Shown here: piece after piece, positions 11,433 through 35,017 of the stretch
Layout of the letters: the number at the start of each line of letters is the position of its first letter
Position numbering within the stretch: position 1 is the stretch's first letter
Assembly: GCA_035222895.1 (NCBI GenBank)
Contig: JAVYIG010002103.1
Location: 124,001-188,000 of the forward strand
Length of the DNA: 64,000 bases
Direction: 5' to 3'
Origin: Strongylocentrotus droebachiensis
Lineage: Eukaryota > Echinodermata > Echinoidea > Camarodonta > Strongylocentrotidae
Translations under genes and position numbers: made by a program
Notes under the pieces: model-generated
Seen by the model: the letters and a program-made list of their open reading frames with translations, nothing else
Database searches by the model: none
Told to the model about the DNA's origin: nothing

Positions 11433-14400
11433 TTAAGTAGCCGGGGCTGCCATGATGAACCTCCCAGCATCTCCTGTAGATGACAAACAAACAAACAAAC
11501 AAACAAACAAACAAACAAATAAACAAATAAATAAGGTAGGCCTACATATACACAATAGATATACATATATGTTTTAATGTTTCTATTATCCAATACAAAA
11601 TGGAAATTAACGGGCTTTCTCATTCTTTGCATGTAACAAATATATTGCGAGGTCCGTTACCGGGGCGTTGACACTATTTTGATTTACGTCGGATTGGAAG
11701 AATATCACAGTGTAAACGTGCCCTATGAATAATTGCTTTTGAATGCCCCCATCGTCGATAAATGACGTAAACGAGCTAACGTGGAGCCAATCACCATACC
11801 TTTTATTTAAAATCATCCTATTTATACATATATTTTGAGATTGTTCCAGGAAGAATATGTGAAGTTGTCTTCATTTTAATCATTCAAAACATGACAAGCT
11901 ACATCAATTCGTAATACCTATACTCACCGATTCAAAACATGGTTTGCACTGTTTATTTTGCATTCAATTCATGTACGATGTCACTTTCATAATGGTCGAA
12001 AACTTGACCAGTCACTGACGCACGGCCCTACCGTCAGGAAAAGTGACGCCAAGGGCCGAGCTATGCTGATAAGGCGCAAACAGGTAATTAGTGCATGCGC
12101 CATTAGGCCCTACATGCTAATTTAAAGCAATCTGTGCACGGTTTACTTTGCATTCTTTTTTTCTTGCACGATAAACCACTCAAACATGTCACGTCCAAGA
12201 CCAGATCAGTCACTGACGCAGTGCAACGTTAGTCAAATAACGCTTCATGTACAAGGACCTAACAATGCTTATAATGTTCAGGAAAGGCAATCGTTGCATG
12301 CGCCAATAACTCACAGCAACGTCTGCACTATTCAATTCGCACTTATTTCTTGTCTTTGTTGGGGTAAGATATCACTTACAAATATCGCGTCTCAGAGCGC
12401 ATCATTTATTGACGCACTTCTACGTCGGGCAATTGACGCCTCGTAAGTGTACAACGGGTATTAGATAACAATGTGATTCTACATACCTGGGCAAGCTCCT
12501 TTCTTTTGGTGCCTGTACTCGGTCACATCTGAGTCTCGAAGTTCGATGTTATGTAGCTCCATGAAACACCTACAAAATAAATAGTAATTACTAACTATAT
12601 GGCCAATAGTGTGAGAACACTAACACCTTTAATTGGAGTTTAAACTCAAAGGTTAGACCTGTATCATGCAGACTGAAGTCTAAACTTGACTTCCAAGATG
12701 TGAAATTTCTCTGAAGTAACTTATGTAACCTTTTCTTCAACTATCGTAAACGCCCCAAACCAACAGACATATTCCATTTTCGGAGAAATGAACCAGTCTT
12801 TTGAATTAGTTCCGTCTAGAATGTTCAAATCCAGCTTTCAGTGAGTACTTATTTTGTTTGTTTTACTTGACTGCTAAGAAAGCATGTTTATGCTTGTAAG
12901 TTAGCAAACCAGGGGACGACGGCTTAAATTCATATATGAGGGACTTGGTAATTAGGATTAGCGCCTTATAGCATGAGTTGAGTTTCGAACTCGGGTCCTT
13001 CCTGGTACGAGACAACTGCTCTACCACCGAGCAATCTCGCCTTCCTATTGATATAGATATACTTAATACGAATTTTAATCTTACCCTAATTTTATTAGTC
13101 AGTCTTGATACTTCGCTAATTTCCCAACTTTTAAAAACTAGTTATTTTATTTTACGTTCATGGTTCTTTGCTTTCCAGACGGCAGACATGTATTTTATCC
13201 GACTTGAACATTTCAGAAATACATGAACGTGGACTATTATTGTCGCCTGTTGGCGCTCTTACAAAGAATCACTGTCTTGCGTTGCACGTAATATTCTGAC
13301 AGAAACCCACTCTATATCTCGTATAGAATTATTCTCATTTTGTACATTCTTAAATCTGATAAAAGTTAGTACGAACAGGGGGGGGGGGGGGAGATGGTGA
13401 ACAAACATACCTGTTGCTAAACGTCACGTTGTGTTCCCCGTTGGTTGCACAGACGGGAAAGTAGAGCGTTTCTTTACAATGTTTCACCATTCTCTCACAG
13501 TTCGGTGAACCGTCCCGGGTCAGCACGCAGCGTTCGTACAGCCTGCATTCCTTGAAATAGGGATCCTTGCCACATTTTCCTTCAGAGAAAAAGGAAAGAT
13601 TTTGTTTTCTTCATAATTCTTTATTCGTTCTTCAGTTTATTAAAAAAAATGCATGCAAAACATTAAAGCCCCACAGCACTATATAGCTACTTGCGCCCTC
13701 TCTATAATATAGCAAACAATGCCTAATCAGTGCCTATAACTCCCCTGTGTTCCCGCTTTTTCTTAGAGGGCTGATTTGATGAGATAACCACCTGTCAGTG
13801 ACCTTGCAGGGAGGTCTAATCCCCCTGGCCAAACTAGTGCAGATGGGCTTTAAACTATATACAAAGCATATCGATGTTAAATGCAACGTACATTAAATTA
13901 ATTTACATAAAATAAGAAAAATAAAAGGGCCATCATTAAAAGCCAAGTGAGATTTGACAGGTTGATGGTCTCAAGAATGATCAAGTTATAAGATTACATT
14001 TTCGGCGGAGAAAAAAACAATAGTGAAAACAAAGGCGTATGGGGTATTAAAGCAACTGATAAAATAATGATAACCTGTTGATAAGAAGATAATAAATATA
14101 ATTTATGCTTCATTTTAACTTTAGAAACGGAATTGACTTATTGATGAATATAATAGGCCTATACAATTTAAATGTTTTGTGTATCATCACAATCATACAG
14201 ATAGGGAATTATTAATTATATTTTGTAAATGTTATATACATATAAGTGAATGAATTAATTGTATTAGTAAACTTCATTAAAACATATTTAATGTACAATT
14301 TGTACATCAATATTTTGTTTTAACAAGACAAAAATGAGAAAATGAATAGTAATAACTTAAATAGATTATATATACACATTTTAAATAAAACATAATCATA

Positions 14401-17204
14401 ATTTATTTGTTAACGTTTTGCAGGATGTCAACCTTCTGTACTTTTCACGCTACTATTTTTACAAATATTTGTTAGTTTCAACGATGAACTTGAATTTGAC
14501 TTTTCATATTAACCCGTTTTGATTATTCGTTTTTAATTACTAATAAGTACTGATTAATCTTCAACAAGATATTTGCTTCTTTTTTTAAATTGTATATTGA
14601 TTGTTTGCATATTTAAGGAATCTTCAATAAGTAGTTTCTATATGCTTCTCATTTCGAAATAGTATATTGATTTTTGCATAACTGATAAATTTGCAACGAC
14701 TACTTTATAACTCATTACGATATATATATTTATTTATTTGTGGAGTCTACTTCAATAAGTTAGATTTGAATTTGTTTTATTCATTTTTTTCAAATTAATA
14801 ATTTCTTTGATTAGTCTACTGATTCATTTTGCAATTTTTCAAGTCACGAAGGTTTTGGAAGTCGAATTTTATCCGGATGTAGGGGCCCTTCTTCTCTGAC
14901 TACAAGATGATTTAAACTACGGTCACAAATGTTCGTACGAACGATGCGTTTGTACGAATCCCAGAGTTCGTAGAGATTCGTAGATGGGGCATACTTTTTT
15001 ACGTCCTTCTTTAACGGAGTTCGGAACGCCGTTTAATGTTTCTTTTTTTTTTTCTTCTCGTAAGAATGCCTCGGGTTCTTCTTACGTCAGACTAACGGTC
15101 ATCTTTCGAGTTTTTGTTCTCGCAAGATGGTCGTACGTGTAACTGACGGCATTCTCAAGTTATTCGTAAGAAGATCTTATGAATTGATGTATGTTAGTTA
15201 TCGGGTTGCTTTCGTACGGCCTTCTTAAGAAGATCATACAAAATGGGCTGAAAATCGGTCGTACGGCGTTCGTAGCAGTTCGTAATGGTATTCGTGACCG
15301 AGGCTTAATGTCGTATATCGCCAAACTTACCTCGGCATTTGCCTGGCGCGTCCTTGTGAAAACGGTCCGTACAAAACAAGCCTTCCTGACAGTCGTAGCG
15401 ATCGTTGCACGGTTCTCCCAGCTTCTTCCCGCACAAGCAATAGCAGACTGATTGCCGCGACCCAACGGTCTGGAACACCGGGATGAGAACAGACGTTTCG
15501 ATCGGTTGGGTGTCCACCGCAACACCGTTCTCAAATTGAAGAGGCCTGATTTGCGGGGGGCTGCAATCACATTCCTTGATGAGGAATTTAAACAAAAAAG
15601 GGTGGGGAGAGGGTATCAGTAACAATAATGAAATATAACAATTTTAACGACATGATTATAATGATAACTTAGGAGGCGCGATAGAGCAGTGGTCTCGTGA
15701 TCCGGTGACCCGGGTTCGAAACCAAGTCGATGCGCTAGTGCCCTTTGGTAAGGCATTAATCCTCATTACCAGGTCCCTCGGAGAGGACCTAAAGTCGTCG
15801 GCCGTCTGGTTGGTTACTTACAGGCATTTATGCTTTCTTAGCAGTCAGGTAAAAACCCACCACCACATAATAATAATCATCATGAAAATGTTTAATTATT
15901 GATGATATTAATAATCATGATATCAACTGATGGAATAATGATAATACTAATATAAATACTGATGATATCGATGGTAGTAATGATAATAATAATAATGATA
16001 ATAATAACGATTGTAAGAGCAACAACAATAGTAACACAAATAATTCGCTCTTGCATAGCGCTTCTATGGATGGCATCATTTGCACAAATTGCGCCTTACA
16101 CATACAAAAACAAATACATTTTAAATAATTTTTGCTATGTTCATAATGCTTGACTATGATTGAGTGATATTAAAGGTAATACAAAGTTTTTGGGAAATTT
16201 TGAAAATTGGCTGTATAGTGATTATTTACAATTTTGATAAATTTGGATTCCCTCGTGGATGTATTATAAGCACTAGAAAATTTAGCCCCTGAAACACTTC
16301 TGCTTTCGAGAAAAATTGAATATAAAAATGTACCGGTGCTCCCGGTAAATTTTGATAAATTTCAAATAGCGCCTACGGCCGTACAGTGGTAGCTGCGACA
16401 TTGAAAATCTCAGAATATGTAGTCGTGATATATAATTTCCAAATGGGAATAGCTAATTGGTCGATTTAAGTTAAGAAACATTGTTTTACAGCTTAATTAA
16501 TATATTGACCTTGAGAGGGAGCTATACAACATAAAGAGTTTATTATTTACAATTTCGTAACTTTAAACTCGATTTCAACCGCGACAACGTTCACTGAATA
16601 TTGTAGGGTCGCATATGCTTCCAATATGTTCATTTGAACCAAATTCATGACCCCATACCGAAACTTTGTATTACCTTTAAGTTTGTATGCCATGTATATT
16701 TGTTCATACAATGGATTTGTTTTTGTATGTGTTTGCACTTCAGAACCTGAAGAAAGCCTCACAAGCCGAAAGCTCGTAATAAAATTAAAAAGTACAGCTA
16801 CGTCTCACGTTCCTAGACCATTTTCTTCACGACTATATTATGTTATGTAGATAAACTGTTGCCCAAGTTGGAAAACGATTCTCCCCTATTTTCATGAAAT
16901 GATTTCGACAATATGGTTTAATATTTATAGATATAGTTAAAATATTCTCAGAACATTTTTGACAGATCTAAAGAGTCATAAAGAATTATAGTTTCAAGAA
17001 AGTATAAACGTAATCTATCAAGAATAAACCATATTACGATAACCGTTTCTTGAAAAAGGTGAGAACAAAATTATTCCAACTTCATGGGCAACAATGCAAA
17101 TGATTTCTCACCGAGCACATCAGGTCAGCTATATTGTACCCTTCTATTAGAGCCGGAAAGCCGATGGTTACCAGCACTGCGAATGCAAGAATTTTAAACG
17201 CCAT
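11433..17204 (-). CDS. secreted IGFBP-like / Kazal-like protein, five exons
   Basis: Exons in coding order: 17112-17204, 15331-15574, 13411-13579, 12487-12569 and (tentative) 11433-11473. Junction phases 0, 1, 2, 1 all match and the total is 630 nt, or 209 residues. Exon 1 starts MAFKILAFAVLV, a clear signal peptide ending about residue 22. Exon 2 carries a Cys-rich module (CSECDCS, CYCLCGKKLGEPC, GLFC, GKC) resembling the N-terminal domain of IGFBPs and CCN proteins; GEPC is typical. Exons 3-4 give a follistatin/Kazal-like module (PVCATNGEHNVTFSNRC, GAC). The order IGFBP-like then Kazal is that of IGFBP7 and KAZALD1, but no Ig domain follows in this model. A growth-factor or protease-binding role is inference. 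The Kazal module lacks the Cys at positions 1 and 5, which normally pair. Exon 5 (GDAGRF... then TAA) rests only on a phase-compatible acceptor. Intron 1 is largely transposon sequence. Confidence 0.8.
11487..11535. repeat. (AAAC)n microsatellite
   Basis: About eleven AAAC units. On the minus strand it reads as a GTTT run directly upstream of the tentative last-exon acceptor of the IGFBP-like gene, where it would serve as the T-rich tract. Confidence 0.9.
13663..13853. mobile_element. TTAA-flanked MITE, family C, copy 3
   Basis: Begins TTAAAGCCCCACAGCACTA and ends CTAGTGCAGATGGGCTTTAA, so both inverted ends are visible. Lies in intron 2 of the IGFBP-like gene. Confidence 0.85.
15671..15870 (+). 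mobile_element. tRNA-derived SINE
   Basis: The head has polymerase III box-A-like (GCGATAGAGCAGTGG) and box-B-like (GGGTTCGAAACC) sequences in tRNA spacing. A tRNA-unrelated body follows, ending near an AT-rich tail. The body phrase ending CTTAGCAGTCAG recurs at 34470-34605. Lies in intron 1 of the IGFBP-like gene, antisense to it. Confidence 0.75.
16170..16680. mobile_element. TTAA-flanked MITE, family B (about 510 bp), copy 1
   Basis: Starts TTAAAGGTAATACAAAGTTT and ends with the inverted form (AAACTTTGTATTACCTTTAA). A second copy in inverse orientation lies at 46841-47339. The interior is non-coding. Confidence 0.85.
16857..17093. mobile_element. foldback MITE, family D (about 237 bp)
   Basis: The ends TGTTGCCCAAGTTGGAA and TTCCAACTTCATGGGCAACA are imperfect inverted repeats. 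The element stops 18 bp short of the exon 1 donor of the IGFBP-like gene. Related sequence appears near 2613-2820 and 7170-7450. Confidence 0.6.
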
Positions 17205-18372
17205 CTTTAATCAGATCGTCTTGCAAAAGCTGTCTCCTAATTTTGCTACCTCTGTCCTTGTCTGCAAAGTAAAAACCTTCTTAACAAGTAGATGTGCAGG
17301 TTCCCTCCCGCACAGATTCAGATAGACTAAACCACCTCTATAAAGTCGCAGCGTTAGTCAATTTTGTGCAATTGCTAGACTTCTGAGGTGGGCGTGGCCA
17401 AGCGAAGATATGATTATTCATGTTGATCGTTAACCAATCAAATGATCCCTCTGGAAACGGTTATTAATATATTAGTAAATAATGTCGTATTAATTTGGTG
17501 AAAATAATTTAAAAGAAGATCTTTTGGTCTTCCCAGCCATTTTGTAGTTCTTTTTTATCATCTTGTTCTTCTTTTTCTTTTCGTTCTTCCTGATCTTCAT
17601 CATCTTCTTCTTCTTCTTCCTCTTCTTCATCATCATCATCTTCTTCTAGCTTCTTCTTCTTCATCATCATCATCATCTTCTTTTTCCTTTTCTTTTTCTC
17701 CATCATCTTCTTCTACTAGTTCTTCTTCATAATTTTATTCTTCTTCTTGTTTTTCTTGTTCTTTTTCTTTTCGTTCTTCTTCATCATCATCTTCTTCTCC
17801 TTTTCGTTCTTCTTCATCAACATTATCATCGTCTTCTTTTTCTTCTTTTATTGTTCCTGTGGTATTTGATAACAGATAGATAAAATAGTTGGTTTGATTA
17901 AAAAACATTTTAATTTTATTTGGTTTCATTCTCCACCGGCATGTTCCCCTTAAAACCAAAGTGCCATAAAATCCCAATGATTATTTCTTCTTTACTTGAC
18001 AGGGATTTTTTTTTTTACCCCTTCTACTGCAAAATCCTGTATCTGCCCCTGTTGAAAGTCTATATATCCGCACACAGATGTTAACGATCTTTATCAATAC
18101 GATCAATGCGTAATGGCAGCATGTGTGTCATTGTTGACAAATGTCAGAATATTTTGAACAATGAAAGAAAACGATTGAAATGCAGCGATTTCTTGTTTGT
18201 CTTGCCTTAGAGACAGCTGAAACAAATATGATGTTGTTCTCCGGTGCTACGTTTTTTTATGTCAAAGTTCTTTCCCCACCCCTCCTTTTTCTCTCTCCTT
18301 TTTTGGGGATATTTGTAGGATTTTTCTCTTCTCCGTAACGACACCCCCCCTCCCTCCCCAACCACAACCAAT
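17205..18372. other. upstream region of the IGFBP-like gene with CTT/CAT microsatellite
   Basis: Should contain the promoter and 5' UTR of the minus-strand IGFBP-like gene. About 17540-17850 is an imperfect TTC/CAT repeat whose minus-strand frames are poly-Glu/Lys/Asp and are rejected. I see no certain TATA element. Confidence 0.5.
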
Positions 18373-20578
18373 CTCTCTCTCTAGTTTTCTTTTACTTCTT
18401 CCTCTATCTCTCTTTCATTCAACTCCCTCTCTCTCTAGTTTTCTTTTACTTCTTCCTCTATCTCTCTTTCATTCAACTCCCTCTCTCACTAGTTTTCTTT
18501 TACTTCTTCCTCTATCTCTCTTTCATTCAACTCCCTCTCTCTAGTTTTCTTTTACTTCTTCCTCTATCTCTCTTTCATTCAACTCCCTCTCTCTCTAGTT
18601 TTCTTTTACTTTTTCCTCTATCTCTCTTTCATTCAACTCCCTCTCTCTCTAGTTTTCTTTTACTTCTTCCTCTATCTCTCTTTCATTCAACTCCCTCTCT
18701 CTCTAGTTTTCTTTTACTTCTTCCTCTATCTCTCTTTCATTCAACTCCCTCTCTCTAGTTTTCTTTTACTTCTTCCTCTATCTCTCTTTCATTCAACTCC
18801 CTCTCTCTAGTTTTCTTTTACTTCTTCCTCTATCTCTCTTTCATTCAACTCCCTCTCTCTCTAGTTTTCTTTTACTTCTTCCTCTATCTCTCTTTCATTC
18901 AACTCCCTCTCTCTCTAGTTTTCTTTTACTTCTTCCTCTATCTCTCTTTCATTCAACTCCCTCTCTCTAGTTTTCTTTTACTTCTTCCTCTATCTCTCTT
19001 TCATTCAACTCCCTCTCTCTCTAGTTTTCTTTTACTTTTTCCTCTATCTCTCTTTCATTCAACTCCCTCTCTCTCTAGTTTTCTTTTACTTCTTCCTCTA
19101 TCTCTCTTTCATTCAACTCCCTCTCTTTAGTTTTCTTTTACTTCTTCCTCTATCTCTCTTTCATTCAACTCCCTCTCTCTAGTTTTCTTTTACTTCTTCC
19201 TCTATCTCTCTTTCATTCAACTCCCTCTCTCTCTAGTTTTCTTTTACTTCTTCCTCTATCTCTCTTTCATTCAACTCCCTCTCTCACTAGTTTTCTTTTA
19301 CTTCTTCCTCTATCTCTCTTTCATTCAACTCCCTCTCTCTAGTTTTCTTTTACCTCTTCCTCTATCTCTCTTTCATTCAACTCCCTCTCTCTCTAGTTTT
19401 CTTTTACTTCTTCCTCTATCTCTCTTTCATTCAACTCCCTCTCTCTCTAGTTTTCTTTTACTTCTTCCTCTATCTCTCTTTCATTCAACTCCCTCTCTCT
19501 AGTTTTCTTTTACTTCTTCCTCTATCTCTCTTTCATTCAACTCCCTCTCTCTCTAGTTTTCTTTTACTTCTTCCTCTATCTCTCTTTCATTCAACTCCCT
19601 CTCTCTCTAGTTTTCTTTTACTTTTTCCTCTATCTCTCTTTCATTCAACTCCCTCTCTCTCTAGTTTTCTTTTACTTCTTCCTCTATCTCTCTTTCATTC
19701 AACTCCCTCTCTTTAGTTTTCTTTTACTTCTTCCTCTATCTCTTTTTCATTCAACTCCCTCTCTCTAGTTTTCTTTTACTTCTTCCTCTATCTCTCTTTC
19801 ATTCAACTCCCTCTCTCTCTAGTTTTCTTTTACTTCTTCCTCTATCTCTCTTTCATTCAACTCCCTCTCTCACTAGTTCTCTTTTACTTCTTCCTCTATC
19901 TCTCTTTCATTCAACTCCCTCTCTCTAGTTTTCTTTTACTTCTTCCTCTATCTCTCTTTCATTCAACTCCCTCTCTCTCTAGTTTTCTTTTACTTCTTCC
20001 TCTATCTCTCTTTCATTCAACTCCCTCTCTCTCTAGTTTTCTTTTACTTCTTCCTCTATCTCTCTTTCATTCAACTCCCTCTCTCTAGTTTTCTTTTACT
20101 TCTTCCTCTATCTCTCTTTCATTCAACTCCCTCTCTCTCTAGTTTTCTTTTACTTCTTCCTCTATCTCTCTTTCATTCAACTCCCTCTCTCTCTAGTTTT
20201 CTTTTACTTCTTCCTCTATCTCTCTTTCATTCAACTCCCTCTCTCTCTAGTTTTCTTTTACTTCTTCCTCTATCTCTCTTTCATTCAACTCCCTCTCTCT
20301 AGTTTTCTTTTACTTCTTCCTCTATCTCTCTTTCATTCAACTCCCTCTCTCTCTAGTTTTCTTTTACTTCTTCCTCTATCTCTCTTTCATTCAACTCCCT
20401 CTCTCTCTAGTTTTCTTTTACTTCTTCCTCTATCTCTCTTTCATTCAACTCCCTCTCTTTAGTTTTCTTTTACTTCTTCCTCTATCTCTCTTTCATTCAA
20501 CTCCCTCTCTTTAGTTTTCTTTTACTTCTTCCTCTATCTCTATTTCATTTAACTCCCTCTCTTTAGTTTTCTTTTCTC
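18373..20578. repeat. pyrimidine-rich minisatellite, unit 52-56 bp, about 41 copies
   Basis: The unit is almost all pyrimidine: AGTTTTCTTTTACTTCTTCC then TCTATCTCTCTTTCATTCAA then CTCCCT(CT)n. Length differs by CT number. Variant units (CACTAG start, ACTTTTTCC, CTCTTTAG) recur exactly 586 bp apart: 19033/19619, 19121/19707 and 19285/19871. This shows an 11-unit higher-order duplication. TAG in each unit blocks one frame; nothing suggests coding. The last units before 20578 are degenerate. It separates the IGFBP-like gene from CNOT11. Confidence 0.95.
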
Positions 20579-21186
20579 TATCTCTATTTCTTCCCACATC
20601 CCCCCTTGTTTCAACTACTTTTTTCTGTCTGTCCCCATTCTCAATTATTATTTGTCTATATCTGTCCCTCTCTTTCCGTTTATCATTCTTCTCCTTCTCT
20701 CACATTCTCACTCTTCCTTCATTGTGTATCTCTCTCTCTCTCTCTCTTTTCTCTCTTCCTGTCTCTCTCACTATTTATCATTCTTCTCCCTCTTCCTTCA
20801 TCTTTGTTTCTTCCTTATTTTCTCTCACCCCGTCTCTCTCTCTCTCTCTCTCTCTCTGTTTGTATTCAGTTTTTTACTGACAGCTCTCCATTTCAAATGG
20901 TAAAGCAGGCCTTCCCTATAAATACAAGTAGATCACATTGTCCAGAATTACCTTTTTTCAAAGCCTTTTATTATCAAGTAATATACAAATACATATTTAC
21001 AAAGTTCTGATTGTAGGTTTGCCAATTCAAAGCTGACACATTCTTGGTGCCAAAAACATAAATCAAACATAAATCAAATAGTTGAAATCCCGGGAAAACT
21101 AACTCTAGTTTGAGAAAGGACTATTTAAAATATCGTATTCGTTCAGGTCTGGTGTGTTGTTCATGGTAGGTAAAGGGTTAGTGAGG
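20579..21186. other. CT-rich flank then unique sequence
   Basis: Imperfect CT tract with pure CT blocks near 20730 and 20837-20860, then ordinary AT-rich sequence. The plus frame at 20606-21010 is a translation of the tract. Confidence 0.6.
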
Positions 21187-21310
21187 AGGGGCGCTGGCTC
21201 AGTGGTAGAGCAGTGGTCTTGTAACCATGAGGTCCTGGGTTCAAATCCAAGTCAACTTGCGGTGGGGTCGATTTTCACAGGAGCAAGTGTGAGAAAACCA
21301 ATAAAAAGGG
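21187..21310 (+). mobile_element. tRNA-derived SINE head (tRNA-like)
   Basis: A tRNA-like head with box A (GGCTCAGTGGTAGAGCAG), an anticodon-like TTGTAA loop and box B (GGGTTCAAATCC). The 3' side does not pair with the 5' acceptor strand, so it is read as a SINE or tRNA pseudogene rather than a functional tRNA. The right boundary is uncertain. Confidence 0.65.
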
Positions 21311-21459
21311 TAAAAAAATGTAAGCCTTTGCTTGAACTGTATTTTAAAGTACCATTACCATTAAGGGCTGAGGTTATCACTCATATATTCTGGTCTTCCA
21401 AAGTTTATCATTTTTTGTTCCATCGAGTCTGTTATTGCATTGTAGTTTAGAGGTGCAAT

Positions 21460-21740
21460 GTAGAGGTGTAGTGGTCTAGTGGATACCTCTTCAGACTGTG
21501 GATCATATGGTTAGCGGTTCAAGTCCTGCCCGTGGTCCTAATGTCCTTTGACAAGATATTAATCTGCATTTGCCACTCTCAACCCAGGTGTTAAATGGTT
21601 ACCGGTAGGAAGGAAGTCCTTGAAATGTCGGGAGCAGCGATATCGGTAGCATAGCAGAGCCAAGGTAATATTGAAGCGCATTGAGCTCCTTGCATGGTGG
21701 ATGTGCACACTATCAAAATATCCAATATCATTATTATCTT
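21460..21740 (+). mobile_element. tRNA-derived SINE
   Basis: Head with GTGGTCTAGTGGATA and box B-like GGTTCAAGTCC, then a body containing 'catttgccactctcaaccca' and 'ttgaagcgcattgagc'. The same body occurs at 43705-43925 and, inverted, at 25890-26240 and 29400-29660. It lies just downstream of the CNOT11 stop codon. Confidence 0.75.
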
Positions 21741-21921
21741 TAAATAGTGATCTGATGCTCTTATGATCTTGCACTCACACTGACGAGACCATCATCAGAC
21801 CGAGAACAGATCGGACAAACAACTGCAGTACAATAAATGGCCAAGAACACGTCGGTTTGGAATCAATTGGAGGTGGTCCAGCGGTATGACTAGAGTACAA
21901 TTCCAAATTTTACGAAGGTAA

Positions 21922-33983
<12,062 letters not shown>

Positions 33984-34064
33984 CTGTAAATAAGAAAAAA
34001 ACAATGAAATTTAGACCCATCTCTAGTGTGCAGACACATACAGAAGTGAGAACATTTATCACAA

Positions 34065-34340
34065 ATTAGCCCTCAATCTCCTCCCCTCACGAATAGCAGT
34101 AACCAACCATGGAAGAATCTTGAACACACTACTTGAAGAGGTAGTCACTGCTACCACGGTGAATGCCTTTAAAGCCAGACTGGATCGAGTATGGAAGGAC
34201 AAGCGTTTCTGCTCCCCATATGAGTAGAATACCCGACGCAGAACTGAGCCAGACAAACTTACCAAGATGAAGACACCCAACTATGAGAAGGAAGAAAATG
34301 AAATTGAATTGGAAGCCCGACTGCTGAGAACACAGCATTC
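34065..34340 (+). mobile_element. LINE reverse-transcriptase C-terminal relic
   Basis: The plus frame reads ILNTLLEEVVTATTVNAFK then ARLDRVWKDKRFCSPYE, the pattern seen at the C-terminus of non-LTR retrotransposon reverse transcriptases (VV-A-VNAFK-RLD). A stop codon and lost frame show decay. Confidence 0.6.
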
Positions 34341-34469
34341 TTCCAGAATCTCGGGTAAAGGTAAAGTTAACCCTACAACATTGTTGGATTAAATTAAAGT
34401 AAAATAAGTATGTATATCGAATAAAACAGGGTCAGGAATTAATGCAAGGCTTTAATATGGACCGATCTC

Positions 34470-34605
34470 ACAGACCCTGCAAGGTAGTTGCTTGTGCCTG
34501 CCAATTATTTGATACAGTTTGAAAGTTCCGCCGGGAAGACAAAAAGCCGGCAGTCCCTTGGTTGCTTATTTACAATCGTACACATTCATTCTTAGCAGTC
34601 AGCTA
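34470..34605 (+). mobile_element. SINE tail fragment
   Basis: Matches the 3' part of the SINE at 15671-15870 (phrases 'gtcccttggttgcttattt' and 'cttagcagtcagctaaa'). No tRNA-like head. Confidence 0.5.
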
Positions 34606-34870
34606 AACAAAAACAAAAATTTAATGCATAGGATACAATGAGACTGATGGTGTTGTTAGAAACTTGGAATAGAATAGGCCTAAATGCTTCATGAACTTTT
34701 TGTATCCTGTTAAAAGTAGAGAGGCCAATGCCCGGGCGTAAGGCTTCTACGCCTACGATTTGTGCGCTCGTCGTCCACTTCAAAAAATTAGCAGAGCGAA
34801 AAAAATGATGTAAAAATAAAAATTGATGAAAATAAGAAAAGAAAATACAATGATACATTTCACAACATAC

Positions 34871-35017
34871 CTATAATCACGGATCTGTAACAGTCTTTCA
34901 CCATTTGTTGACGATCTTGCAGATTTTGACGTTTTTTAATCCAATAATTGTTGTTGCAGACGACCATGACGCGCTCGCACCACTGACTAAGAAAATCATA
35001 GAGGGCGTAGAGGTTTG
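34871..35017 (-). CDS. orphan exon of an unidentified gene
   Basis: A 147-nt open stretch, minus strand, bounded by an acceptor (GTGAG then CAAACC, 35018) and a good donor (TATAG then GTATGT, 34870). Phase 1 at both ends, 49 residues. The peptide looks natural, with balanced composition: ANLYALYDFLSQWCERVMVV at the start, NNNYWIKKRQNLQDRQQMVK later. The other two frames have stops. It lies upstream of CNOT11 exon 33878-33983, but joining them in phase would destroy the CNOT11 frame, so it is not a CNOT11 coding exon as read. It could be part of a 5' UTR exon or of another gene. Family not recognised. Confidence 0.35.

Noticed and set aside
15160-15570. 136-codon minus-strand frame and overlapping plus frame over the IGFBP-like exon
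   Set aside because: Shadow frames of exon 15331-15574. Only the frame with the CYCLCGKKLGEPC cysteines splices in phase to its neighbours.
18373-20578. CRISPR-like array
   Set aside because: Units are contiguous with no unique spacers, length varies by CT number, and the context is eukaryotic. It is a minisatellite.
21187-21250. Functional tRNA gene
   Set aside because: Box A and B are present but the acceptor stem does not pair and no terminator follows closely. It is better read as a SINE head.
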